Translations under genes and position numbers: made by a program
Assembly (NCBI RefSeq): GCF_905220995.1
Contig: NZ_CAJNBJ010000002.1
Coordinates: forward strand, 124,001-188,000
Source of the DNA: Nitrospira defluvii
GTDB taxonomy: Bacteria > Nitrospirota > Nitrospiria > Nitrospirales > Nitrospiraceae
Length of the DNA: 64,000 nucleotides
Direction: 5' to 3'
Shown: positions 9,105 to 16,812 of the stretch, piece by piece
Layout of the letters: every line of letters starts with the position of its first letter
Numbering within the stretch: position 1 is the first letter of the stretch
The notes under the pieces: generated by a model
What the model was told of the DNA's origin: nothing
The model's database searches: none
What the model saw: the letters and a program-made list of their open reading frames with translations, nothing else

Positions 9105-10941
9105 TCTGGTCGCGACCCTCCGCCAACGACACCTTACCCCTGCGATCATCTTCCTCACCTCGAGACGGGCCTGTGACGAAGCGATGCAATCGTTCGAACG
9201 CAGTCAAGTCACCCTGCCGAAAATGCAACAAGAGCAGATCGCCCGCGTCCTGGCACAGGTCATCGAACAATATCCCAGCATTGCGGAACATCCGCTCATC
9301 GAGACGGTCCAACGCATCGGCGTGGCCGCGCACCATGCGGGGCATCTGCCGTCCTGGAAGATCGCCGTGGAAGAGTTGATGCGCACCGGCTCCCTTGATG
9401 CCGTCTTTGCAACCACCACGCTGGCCGCCGGTGTGGACTTTCCCGCCAGGACCGTCGTCGTGACGCAATCCAGCATCCGCAAGGCGCGTGATTTCACCGA
9501 CCTGACCGCGAGCGAAATTCAACAACTGGCCGGCCGCGCCGGCCGCCGCGGCAAAGACCTCGTCGGATTCGCGGTCATCACGCCCTCTCCCTACATCGAT
9601 TTGACGGTCTTGACCAAGGGCCTCACCGGACAGCCCGAGGCGATTCACAGTCAGTTCGTGATTACCTATCCGATGGTCTTGAACCTGCTCAAGGCGCACC
9701 CCCGCGAACAGATTCAATCCATCCTGGCCAAGAGCTTCGCCCAATTTCAGCTGAATCAGCGCACGGCGGTGCTCGAAACCAAACTGGACGGCCTGCGGGC
9801 GGAAATGGAACCGTTCGGCCCGCGTGTCTGCTCGGACTGGATCACGCAGTGGCAGGTCTTCGAGCAGGCGCGCAAACGGAAAAAGCCTCGCAGCCCCTTC
9901 GCGAAGCAGGAATCGCCGGAGGTCGCAGCCCGGATGCACTTCCTCACGCCTGGTCGAGTGGTGGGACTGGTGCGGGGACGGGGCATCATCCTGCGTCAAT
10001 ATCGTAGCAAGGGGCAACACGCGCCGATGGTCACCCTCTTGCGGGAGGGCGGTTCGCTCAACGAATGCCCCGCGTCGATCGTGACGCAGGTCTTCGATCG
10101 CACCTTCGAGTGCGAAGAAACCTCATCCTATCCATGGTGTACGGCACAGTCGCTGGACCAGTTGACGCACCACCTCACCGATCTTCCCCCAAGGCTGCCG
10201 ATCCTGCCCATCCTGACGCACCAAAACGAGGAGACCCCGCTCGACAGTTCCATCGTGCAAACGCTGGGCGACTTCGCTTGTCCCACCTGCCCGTCGCGGC
10301 AGGCGTGCCAGCGCGATTTCCCCCGCGCCTCGCGGGTGCGCCAGGAGATCCAACGGCACATGAAGTCGATTCAAGCACTCCAAACGAGCTTATGGCACCG
10401 CTTTCAAGAACGAATCGATGTACTGGAGCGATTCGGCTACCTGAACGCCCAGGCCCAACTCACAGCCGACGGAGAATGGGCCCGATTGATCCGCATTGAT
10501 CACTCGCTGCTCATCACTGAGTTGATTCGTGCGGAGGCCTTCGGCGCCATCGATCCCCCCTTGCTGGCGGCCGTGATGGCAAGTATCGCTCATGACGATG
10601 ATCGCCCCGGCTCCTTTCCACGCGGCAGTGCGGGACTGGTCACACTCCTGTTCCAAGTCCGCAAACTGGCGGAGAGCCTCGCCCCTCATGAAGCCCCGCC
10701 GATGCTCCGCGCCGACGTCGCCGCGCTGACGGAACGGTGGGTGGCGGATCAGACGCTCACCTGGATCGGTCTCGCCAGACTGACCACCATGGCAGAAGGC
10801 GACATGTTCCGACTGTTCGCGCGGACGATCGAGTTCTTGTCCCAACTGAAAACGTTGAAGAGCACCCATCCTTCGCTGGCGGAATCAGCCGAGAAGGCCA
10901 TTGCCGCAATGCGTCGAGGGGTGCTGGAGGAACTGCCGTGA
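9079..10941 (+). CDS. Split Ski2-type helicase, RecA2 plus C-terminal half
   Basis: A 620-residue protein that begins directly in the second RecA domain of a Ski2/HelY-like superfamily 2 helicase. Motif IV is AIIFLTSRRACDEAM (about 21-35), motif V TTLAAGVDFPARTVV and motif VI QLAGRAGRRGKD (about 151-162). Downstream are winged-helix/ratchet-like helical regions and a cysteine cluster (CPTCPSRQAC, about 400). The N-terminal ATP-binding RecA1 domain is missing here and is encoded by the following gene, whose GTG overlaps this stop (GTGA). The start overlaps glgC by 26 bp. An AAAGGGA sequence precedes the ATG. Alone it cannot hydrolyse ATP, so I infer that it works as a heterodimer with the next product. 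Confidence 0.85.
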   Translation: MPPSIHPVDLVATLRQRHLTPAIIFLTSRRACDEAMQSFERSQVTLPKMQQEQIARVLAQVIEQYPSIAEHPLIETVQRIGVAAHHAGHLPSWKIAVEELMRTGSLDAVFATTTLAAGVDFPARTVVVTQSSIRKARDFTDLTASEIQQLAGRAGRRGKDLVGFAVITPSPYIDLTVLTKGLTGQPEAIHSQFVITYPMVLNLLKAHPREQIQSILAKSFAQFQLNQRTAVLETKLDGLRAEMEPFGPRVCSDWITQWQVFEQARKRKKPRSPFAKQESPEVAARMHFLTPGRVVGLVRGRGIILRQYRSKGQHAPMVTLLREGGSLNECPASIVTQVFDRTFECEETSSYPWCTAQSLDQLTHHLTDLPPRLPILPILTHQNEETPLDSSIVQTLGDFACPTCPSRQACQRDFPRASRVRQEIQRHMKSIQALQTSLWHRFQERIDVLERFGYLNAQAQLTADGEWARLIRIDHSLLITELIRAEAFGAIDPPLLAAVMASIAHDDDRPGSFPRGSAGLVTLLFQVRKLAESLAPHEAPPMLRADVAALTERWVADQTLTWIGLARLTTMAEGDMFRLFARTIEFLSQLKTLKSTHPSLAESAEKAIAAMRRGVLEELP

Positions 10942-12008
10942 CGACCCACGAACTCGAAGCCCTGCTGCTGCAACAACCGGTCGCCCTGCTCCACCGCCTG
11001 GCACGAGGGCGGATCAGCAGGCACTTCCGCTCCGGAAAACGCAAACTCGTCGATTTGCTGCTCCAGGCCTCTGCTGAGAATCGACCCGGCTTGGAATCGG
11101 ATCTGCTGGCCTTGATCGAGGAGCAGAAGAACAGGCGGCAGAGTGCGCCGGTCGAGAACGCTCGAACCGCCAAGGTCCACCTGAAATCAGCTGGTTCGCC
11201 TACGGGACCACGCCCGCCGAAACCCGAGGAGCACGGCCACCATGAGCCACCGGTTTCGCTGCACGAGTGGTTGTCGGGCCTCGGCGTTCCCTCACCGCAG
11301 CCCTTCGTGCCGGACGCCTGGCAAGTTGAAGCCCTGGCGCGTCTGGCGGAAACCGATGTCGTCGTGAGCGTCCCGACCGGAAGCGGAAAAACCTATGTGG
11401 CCATCGAAGCCACCAAACGGGCGATGCAGGACAACCGCACCGTCATCTATACGTCGCCGCTGAAAGCGCTCTCCAATACGAAATTTACCGAATTCTCACG
11501 CCTGTTCGGCCCAGAACAGGTGGGAATCCTCACCGGCGATCGACGAGAGCATGCTCAGGCGCCTTTGCTCATCATGACCACAGAAATCCTCAGAAATCTC
11601 TTGTACGATGCGGCCGGAGGCGAAATCGATGTGCGCCTGGACACCCTCGGTCTGGTCATTATGGATGAATCGCAGTACCTGGCGGATCCTGAACGTGGAG
11701 TGGTGTGGGAGGAGACGCTGATTTTCTGCCCCGCTCAGGCTCGCCTGCTGTTGCTCTCCGCCTCCATCGGGAATCCGCAGGACATTGCCGATTGGTTGAC
11801 CGCCATTCGCCCCACGCCCTGTTCGCTCATCCGTCACACGAAACGGTCGGTGCCCCTGCGCGCCGGCTACCTGCATCCCAATGAAAAACTCACGCCGCTG
11901 TTCAGAACGGCTGGAATCCCCTACGGCCAACCCTACCTCCTGCACCCGGAAGCCAAGCGCCTGTTTGCGGAGTACGAGGAAGAAACCGGCTCCTCCCGCT
12001 CACGCTGA
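10938..12008 (+). CDS. Split Ski2-type helicase, RecA1 (ATP-binding) half
   Basis: A 356-residue protein starting at a GTG in the GTGA overlap with the preceding gene. After an N-terminal charged region it contains the first RecA domain: Q-like region PFVPDAWQVEALARL, Walker A PTGSGKT, motif Ia SPLKALSN, motif Ib TTEILRN, motif II MDESQYLADPERGVVWEE and motif III SAS. Motif II reads DESQ where Ski2-family enzymes usually have DExH, so the histidine is replaced by glutamine. The protein stops in the inter-domain linker (LHPEAKRLFAEYEEETG), where an intact Ski2-like enzyme would continue into RecA2. The missing half is the upstream gene. Together they total 976 residues, the size of a normal single-chain family member. 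Confidence 0.85.
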   Translation: MTTHELEALLLQQPVALLHRLARGRISRHFRSGKRKLVDLLLQASAENRPGLESDLLALIEEQKNRRQSAPVENARTAKVHLKSAGSPTGPRPPKPEEHGHHEPPVSLHEWLSGLGVPSPQPFVPDAWQVEALARLAETDVVVSVPTGSGKTYVAIEATKRAMQDNRTVIYTSPLKALSNTKFTEFSRLFGPEQVGILTGDRREHAQAPLLIMTTEILRNLLYDAAGGEIDVRLDTLGLVIMDESQYLADPERGVVWEETLIFCPAQARLLLLSASIGNPQDIADWLTAIRPTPCSLIRHTKRSVPLRAGYLHPNEKLTPLFRTAGIPYGQPYLLHPEAKRLFAEYEEETGSSRSR

Positions 12009-12193
12009 ACGCGCAGACGCGGGAGCGGAAAGAACTGATGGCGTATGGCATCTGCCAGAGCCTGAGTGGCTCGGCACGCTTGTTCATTGGGTCTCCGGCT
12101 ATCAGCCATCAGCTCGTTGGTACGACTGAGAGACGAACGCCGCGATTGTGAACAGGCCGACGGCCACGTGAGGGGAGACCGTGAGTTTGAGAG

Positions 12194-13225
12194 CTAGAAG
12201 GTATAGGTGAGTCCCACCGTGGGTCCGTGCCTCAGCGTCTGGAATTGCGTCAGCGAGGCCGTGCTGGTGGATCCGTCCGAGCCATAGAGCTTCCACTGAT
12301 CCCCTGCCACGACCCGATTCCACCAGACCCGGTATCCACCCGTCAGATAGAGGCGATCCCAAATCCTGACTCGGAGATTGAGATCCGTATCGGTACCCAC
12401 GCCGAAGCCGACCATCCTGAAACTCGGATCCTGAGCCAGGTCGGTCCGAAGATGATGCACATCCTCATTGTTCAGATACGATAAGAGCAGCGCCACCTTG
12501 GCTTCGATCGTCACACGTGGATCGAGTTTGTATTCCAGTTCGCCACCGACACGGCCGGAGAACCAGGTAGCCGTGTTCGTAATCACAGCCTGATTGCGAA
12601 ACGAAACCGTGCCGACGGGGGAGCAGCGGAATTGCGAACTCGGCGCTGATGCCGTGGTACATTCCGCCTGGGTCACTCCCGTCGCCACATGGCGTTCCCG
12701 CCAATACTGCAACCCGGCGAACACCCCCAGGCTACCCTTGTTGTCTTGGAAGGTATACGCAGTTCCGCCGAGATCTCCGGTTAAATACCAGACATTGTCG
12801 CCGCCGATGTCACTGTATGTGCGGGAAAACCGATGTTCCCCGCTCACTGTCGCGCCTTGAGAGGCCGCTCCTTGTGCACTGAGAAAGTCGTCATCGGTGA
12901 GACGCCCTCCACCGACCGCCCCATACCCGAACACCCCCCGCACAAACATCTTGTTTTTCAACTGCACCTTCCCGCTGATCTCGGTCATGTTGGTGCCGGT
13001 ATCTTTGTATTTGAGTTTGGAGGTCGGATTTCCAAGATTGGCGTCCAATCCCGAGGCGTTATGGCTCCAGATCGTTTCACCCTGGCTGAACCATTCAGAG
13101 ATCTTCAGGTCGATACGAGCAATAGAGGAGGACTGGGACGCCGGCACCTCGGCTCCTGCGGAATCCGGCCCCGAGCACAACAGGACTGCGCATACCGCGA
13201 TGAGAACAACGCGAAACGGGATCAT
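12194..13225 (-). CDS. Outer-membrane beta-barrel protein
   Basis: A 343-residue protein with a signal peptide (MIPFRVVLIAVCAVLLCSGPDSAGA) and a ribosome-binding sequence GGAAGGGAG before the ATG at 13225. The mature part is rich in alternating polar and aromatic residues and ends in a terminal aromatic (GPTVGLTYTF), the signature of an outer-membrane barrel. Local resemblance is to omptin-fold/Protochlamydia-outer-membrane-like barrels, but I do not see enough to name a family. The frame extends further upstream without a signal-compatible start. It is transcribed towards the helicase genes, and its promoter must lie in the 13226-13740 gap. Confidence 0.7.
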   Translation of the reverse strand: MIPFRVVLIAVCAVLLCSGPDSAGAEVPASQSSSIARIDLKISEWFSQGETIWSHNASGLDANLGNPTSKLKYKDTGTNMTEISGKVQLKNKMFVRGVFGYGAVGGGRLTDDDFLSAQGAASQGATVSGEHRFSRTYSDIGGDNVWYLTGDLGGTAYTFQDNKGSLGVFAGLQYWRERHVATGVTQAECTTASAPSSQFRCSPVGTVSFRNQAVITNTATWFSGRVGGELEYKLDPRVTIEAKVALLLSYLNNEDVHHLRTDLAQDPSFRMVGFGVGTDTDLNLRVRIWDRLYLTGGYRVWWNRVVAGDQWKLYGSDGSTSTASLTQFQTLRHGPTVGLTYTF

Positions 13226-13471
13226 ATCGGAGCACTCCCTTCCTGTCCGGGCCGATACGCCGTCCCGCATGAGCGCGAGACTACGTATCACAGCCGGAAC
13301 AGCGCGCCCACTGATACCGTACCTGTCGAGGATGGTCAACAACTTTCTCCACCTCCCGTCAGGCTGCCTGGGCCTAGCTTCGCGCCGACCCCGTCTTCCA
13401 AACGAACCCTCTTCATGTTGTCGACAGATGCGATATCCGATCTTGTCCATTTGAGTGCCGATACCCTACAG

Positions 13472-13488
13472 GGGGAAAATTTTTCCCC
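13472..13488. repeat. Perfect 17-bp palindrome (GGGGAAAA T TTTTCCCC)
   Basis: GGGGAAAA and TTTTCCCC flank a single central T in the 515-bp gap between the divergent barrel gene and the sigma-54-preceded surface protein. It is 247 bp upstream of the barrel gene's ATG and about 180 bp upstream of the sigma-54 element. Its compact symmetry suggests an operator. It could also be a hairpin, but it lacks any loop. The rest of the gap, outside the sigma-54 element, shows no gene. Confidence 0.35.
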
Positions 13489-13667
13489 AGAGCATTTCTA
13501 CGGGAAAACTCCCTACGAAACTTACGAGCGAGCGGTGAAATTTTTGCTTGCCTATTCGGTTTCGATCCGTTAGGGTCGCCACTGACAGATATCCTGACGG
13601 GATTCTCACCGAACTCCGCTGAGCCAGTCCCGACAATCAACTAAGAAGAACGCCGGATCGTCGCTTG

Positions 13668-13683
13668 TGGCACGCCTGTTGCT
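13668..13683 (+). promoter_or_regulatory. Sigma-54 (RpoN) promoter -24/-12
   Basis: TGGCACG-CCTG-TTGCT matches the RpoN consensus TGGCACG-N4-TTGCW at every position. Transcription would start near 13694, about 47 bp before the ATG of the downstream surface-protein gene. An imperfect inverted repeat (CGGGA at 13598-13602 and TCCCG at 13628-13632) lies about 40-70 bp upstream and could be part of an enhancer-binding site. Expression should need a sigma-54 activator ATPase; none is encoded in the window. Confidence 0.75.
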
Positions 13684-13740
13684 CACGAACAAGCGATTCG
13701 CTTTTTCATTTCAGGACGATCACCTAAGGGAGTATCGATT

Positions 13741-15417
13741 ATGACGTCGCAGCGCGCCACACCGATTCAGCATCCACCACGCATCGTGCAACGACATGCG
13801 TCGAGCTTTTTCATAGTCGTGATGCTGATCGTCTGGTTCTGTGACTTCGTCGCTGGAACAACGGATGCCTTCTCACAAAACATTCAATTCACCCCAAGCT
13901 CCTTGTCGCTGACCGTTGCGCAGGGAGGGACAACCAGCGGGACCCTGAGTTTAAAAAAGTCGGATACCGCGCAGCACAGCTATTTCATCAGCGCGAACCA
14001 GTCCTGGATCTGGTTGAATCCTCCCTACGGAAGCACGCAGACCATCACCACCGAGACGGACACCCTCACCGTCACCATCAATACTGCGGCCATGGGACTG
14101 TCCGCAGGCACCTACTCAGGCACCGTCTACATCGGACAATCCGGACCCGGCGTGTCGACAACGTGGCGTATTCCGGTGACGGCCACCGTCACAGCAGCGG
14201 GCAGCACGCCGCCACCTCCGCCCCCCCCGCCGCCGACATCCACCACCCCTCCACCACCGCCGCCTTCGACGACGCCGCCCCCGCCGCCCCCCTCGACGAC
14301 GCCGCCCCCGCCCCCGCCGAGCAGTTCGTTGACGCCGTTATTGCAGGCGTTCCCTTCGGCGCTGTCGTTATCCGCAGCCAAGGGCAACACGGCCAGCGGT
14401 GTGTTCAATTTGCAGAAGTCCAGCACACAACAGAGCACCTATAGCATCAGTGCTGGTCAGGGGTGGACTTCTCTCAATCCGCCGTACGGCAGCACCCAGA
14501 CCATCACGACCGAAATTGATCCCATCACCGTGTCCGTGAACACCTCGTCCATGAATGTCGGAACCTATTCCGGCGTCGTGTATATCGTCGAGAGCGGCCC
14601 GAACGGCTCGCAAACGTTGCGCATCCCCGTCTCGCTCTCGGTCCTGGCCAGCGGCACGACACCACCTCCGCCCCCCCCGCCGCCGACATCCACCACCCCT
14701 CCACCACCGCCGCCTTCGACGACGCCGCCCCCGCCGCCCCCCTCGACGACGCCGCCCCCGCCCCCGCCGAGCAGTTCGTTGACGCCGTTATTGCAGGCGT
14801 TCCCTTCGGCGCTGTCGTTATCCGCAGCCAAGGGCAACACGGCCAGCGGTGTGTTCAATTTGCAGAAGTCCAGCACGCAACAGAGCACCTACAGCATCAG
14901 TGCGAACCAGTCCTGGACCTCGCTCAATCCGCCGTACGGCAGCACCCAGACCATCACGACCGAAATTGATCCCATCACCGTGTCCGTGAACACCTCGTCC
15001 ATGAATGTCGGGACCTATTCCGGCGTCGTGTATATCGTCGAGAGCGGTCCGAACGGCTCGCAAACGTTGCGCATCCCCGTCTCGCTCTCGGTCCTGGCCA
15101 GTGGCACGACACCGCCCCCGCCGCCTCCCTCTCCAACCGGGAGCACCACCACACCGCCCCCGCCGCCTCCCTCCGGCACGGCGACTGGTACAGTCACGGT
15201 GACGTGGAATGCGAATACCGAGGCGGACCTCAGAGGATATCGAGTCTATGTAGGCACTGCCTCGGGCGTCCGTTCGCAGTCGTTCGACGTGGGCAACGTC
15301 ACGTCAACGCGATTGACCCTGCCGCTCGGTTCGACCTATTGGTTCTCCGTCACCGCATACGATACGAGCGGCAACGAGAGTTCGCCCTCAGGGGAGATCA
15401 GCAGAAGTCTGTTTTGA
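13741..15417 (+). CDS. Secreted repeat protein with three BACON-like domains, proline-rich linkers and a fibronectin type III domain
   Basis: A 558-residue protein with a ribosome-binding site AAGGGAG 8 bases before the ATG and a signal/anchor segment (FFIVVMLIVWFCDFVAG, about 22-38). Three Ig-like BACON-type modules (pattern PSSLSLTVAQGG... then YGSTQTITT... then GTYSGTVYI) occupy about 47-150, 200-305 and 350-455. Linkers of polyproline mixed with Ser/Thr connect them. The C-terminal about 80 residues are a fibronectin type III domain (VTVTWNANTEADLRGYRVYVG). No PEP-CTERM or LPXTG-like sorting signal is seen. The modules suggest a cell-surface or matrix adhesion protein. Expression is probably RpoN-dependent. 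Modules two and three are nearly identical at DNA level. Confidence 0.8.
   Translation: MTSQRATPIQHPPRIVQRHASSFFIVVMLIVWFCDFVAGTTDAFSQNIQFTPSSLSLTVAQGGTTSGTLSLKKSDTAQHSYFISANQSWIWLNPPYGSTQTITTETDTLTVTINTAAMGLSAGTYSGTVYIGQSGPGVSTTWRIPVTATVTAAGSTPPPPPPPPPTSTTPPPPPPSTTPPPPPPSTTPPPPPPSSSLTPLLQAFPSALSLSAAKGNTASGVFNLQKSSTQQSTYSISAGQGWTSLNPPYGSTQTITTEIDPITVSVNTSSMNVGTYSGVVYIVESGPNGSQTLRIPVSLSVLASGTTPPPPPPPPTSTTPPPPPPSTTPPPPPPSTTPPPPPPSSSLTPLLQAFPSALSLSAAKGNTASGVFNLQKSSTQQSTYSISANQSWTSLNPPYGSTQTITTEIDPITVSVNTSSMNVGTYSGVVYIVESGPNGSQTLRIPVSLSVLASGTTPPPPPPSPTGSTTTPPPPPPSGTATGTVTVTWNANTEADLRGYRVYVGTASGVRSQSFDVGNVTSTRLTLPLGSTYWFSVTAYDTSGNESSPSGEISRSLF
14212..15111 (+). repeat. Two tandem 450-bp near-identical repeats within the surface protein gene
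   Basis: The stretch beginning at 14212 recurs at an exact 450-bp offset from 14662. The first about 220 bp (polyproline linker plus start of the BACON-like module) are identical. After that only a handful of differences are visible near 14437-14470 versus 14887-14920. The unit encodes 150 residues in frame. Within the linker, CCGCC- and TCGACGACG-rich short repeats recur. The near-identity indicates a recent duplication, and the copy number is likely to vary between strains. Confidence 0.85.
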
Positions 15418-15478
15418 CAACGATGTCTGCTCAACAGACTTGACCGCTCTTCCCTCAAGCCTGTATAACGAGCCCTGT

Positions 15479-15527
15479 ACTTGTGAGCCCGCTCAGAAGG
15501 AACACCCCTTCGGGCGGGCTCACAAGT
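15479..15527. terminator. Strong hairpin (14-bp perfect stem with inner 5-bp stem)
   Basis: ACTTGTGAGCCCGC (15479-15492) pairs perfectly with GCGGGCTCACAAGT (15514-15527). Inside the loop GAAGG and CCTTC can form a second stem. It sits between the end of the surface protein gene and the tRNA-Arg gene, 7 bp before the tRNA. No T-run follows on either strand, so it is either a factor-assisted terminator or a processing structure for the tRNA precursor. Confidence 0.5.
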
Positions 15528-15534
15528 GTCATAC

Positions 15535-15610
15535 GCGCCCGTAGCTCAATGGATAGAGCATCTGACTACGGATCAGAAGGTTACAGGTTCAAGTCCTGTC
15601 GGGCGCACCA
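15535..15610 (+). tRNA. tRNA-Arg (anticodon ACG), CCA encoded
   Basis: A complete cloverleaf can be drawn. The acceptor stem is GCGCCCG/CGGGCGC, the D-arm AGCTCAATGGATAGAGC, the anticodon stem TCTGA/TCAGA with loop CTACGGA (anticodon ACG), and the T-arm ACAGGTTCAAGTCCTGT. The discriminator is A, followed by an encoded CCA at 15608-15610. ACG (wobble inosine) decodes CGN arginine codons. It is the only tRNA seen in the window. Confidence 0.96.
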
Positions 15611-15938
15611 CCACACCCGATCCGGTCTTTCCTCCACCAGTCGCGTCTTCGCGAAACTCGTCATCACGACGTTCACCCTCTCTTGACCGAAGAGTCGTAG
15701 CGGACTCACGAGCAGTCGCCGTCGGTTGAGTCCTCGCCTTAGAGATCGTAACGAAAGCGCAATTCGTCATTTGCATCACTGCGACCCGCCGACCGGCGTA
15801 GGGGCCTGTTCTCGAGCCATACTCGCCTACGTAACGTGATCCCACGCAGACACCCGTTGCACATCAGATCTTACCTGAATGTACGTATCACCAGGACATC
15901 GCGACCAGGTCCACGAATAGACTAACTCTCGATTCACG
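15611..15938. other. Non-coding stretch downstream of tRNA-Arg
   Basis: No convincing gene lies here. Short open frames that overlap the tRNA on either strand encode only translations of tRNA sequence. No direct repeat of the tRNA 3' end or integrase gene is visible nearby, so there is no sign of an integrated element at this tRNA. Confidence 0.5.
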
Positions 15939-15983
15939 ACTAGGGCCATGCCTAGTATCAGATTCCCGCTGTCCTGTTAGGCT
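15939..15983 (+). promoter_or_regulatory. Stress-dyad promoter (site 1), perfect ACTAGG-N6-CCTAGT
   Basis: The dyad at 15939-15956 (ACTAGG GCCATG CCTAGT) matches the window-wide consensus at 12 of 12 arm positions. A -10-like TAGGCT at 15978-15983 follows after 21 nt. It is 120 bp upstream of the YtxH-like gene and would serve the YtxH-BON-DUF4403 unit. The dyad takes the place of a -35 element, as expected for a class II activator site. Confidence 0.6.
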
Positions 15984-16076
15984 GAGCTCACGCGTCATCG
16001 AGAGACATCCTGTCTCCTGCCGCAATGCCTTCGACACCCATGGCCACCACAATAGACACGTAGAGGAGGACGATCT

Positions 16077-16403
16077 ATGCATAACGAGGATTCATCCAAC
16101 TGGTCGGCATTCATGGCCGGAGCGTTCATCGGGGCCGGGATTGCGCTGCTGCTGGCGCCTCAATCCGGAACCGAATTGCGATCGACACTCCGAGACTATG
16201 CGTCAAAAGCCAAGGACGAACTCGATGAGGCCGCCGACCAGGGTCGGGCCGCTTGGGACCAAGCTGTGGAACGAGGTCACGAATATGTTGCCACCGGAAA
16301 ACAGACGTTGCGACAGGCAGGTCGAACAGCACGCGAGTTTGTCGACGAGAAGGTCGAGACGGCCAAGCAGTCCGCGGAAGAGGCGGCCTCCACACGGGGC
16401 TAG
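16077..16403 (+). CDS. YtxH-like envelope stress protein
   Basis: A 108-residue protein with a strong ribosome-binding site (GAGGAGG). A single N-terminal membrane helix (FMAGAFIGAGIALLLAP, about 11-27) is followed by the glycine/threonine turn of YtxH-family proteins (PQSGTELRSTLRDYASKAKDEL). A long alanine-rich amphipathic helix runs to the C-terminus. YtxH-type proteins belong to general-stress regulons in other bacteria; their molecular role is unclear. It follows a perfect copy of the stress dyad and precedes a BON lipoprotein on the same strand. Confidence 0.8.
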   Translation: MHNEDSSNWSAFMAGAFIGAGIALLLAPQSGTELRSTLRDYASKAKDELDEAADQGRAAWDQAVERGHEYVATGKQTLRQAGRTAREFVDEKVETAKQSAEEAASTRG

Positions 16404-16453
16404 CCGTACGACCGTTTACCTGCTGGCTTCAGCGTGTGAAGAGGAGATCACCC

Positions 16454-16762
16454 ATGATGAAATCGATGATCCATATTGCCGCAGGTGTGACGTTACTCAC
16501 ACTGGTCGGCTGCCACTCCACGACCGGCAAGACCGCCGGCCAAACCATTGACGATGCGTCCATCACCGCGGCCGTGCATTCAAAATTGGCTTCAGATCGC
16601 CTGTCGAATTTCACCCGAATCGATGTGGATACGGAACGTGGTGTGGTGACACTGAATGGAGTCGTCAAATCTGCGGAGCAGAAAATGCGCGTGGCCGAAT
16701 TGACGCGCGAAGTGAACGGCGTGCGAACCGTGAATAACCATCTCCAAATCCAAGCGCAGTAA
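16454..16762 (+). CDS. BON-domain lipoprotein (OsmY-like)
   Basis: A 102-residue lipoprotein. The signal peptide ends in the lipobox LVGC (about 17-20). A single BON domain follows (IDDASITAAVHSKLASDRLSN ... VVTLNGVVKSAEQKMRVAELTREVNGVRTVNNHLQI). BON domains bind membranes and are common in osmotic and envelope-stress proteins such as OsmY and DolP. The ATG at 16454 is preceded by GAGGAG at good spacing. The gene lies 50 bp after ytxH and 50 bp before the DUF4403 gene, suggesting one operon. Confidence 0.85.
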   Translation: MMKSMIHIAAGVTLLTLVGCHSTTGKTAGQTIDDASITAAVHSKLASDRLSNFTRIDVDTERGVVTLNGVVKSAEQKMRVAELTREVNGVRTVNNHLQIQAQ

Positions 16763-16812
16763 CGATGCCGGGAAATTGTCCGGCCGCTCCGATGAACCGA
16801 AGGAGGCATGTC

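Noticed and set aside
14127-15197. Glycine-rich antisense frames opposite the polyproline linkers
   Set aside because: They are the reverse complement of proline codons in the surface protein. Their repetition follows the DNA repeat, and no start signal is seen.
15483-15845. Open frames overlapping the tRNA on both strands (one contains APVAQWIEHLTTDQKVTGSSPVG, the other ends RPTGLEPVTF)
   Set aside because: These are translations of tRNA sequence, a well-known source of false hypothetical proteins. There is no ribosome-binding site or conserved extension.
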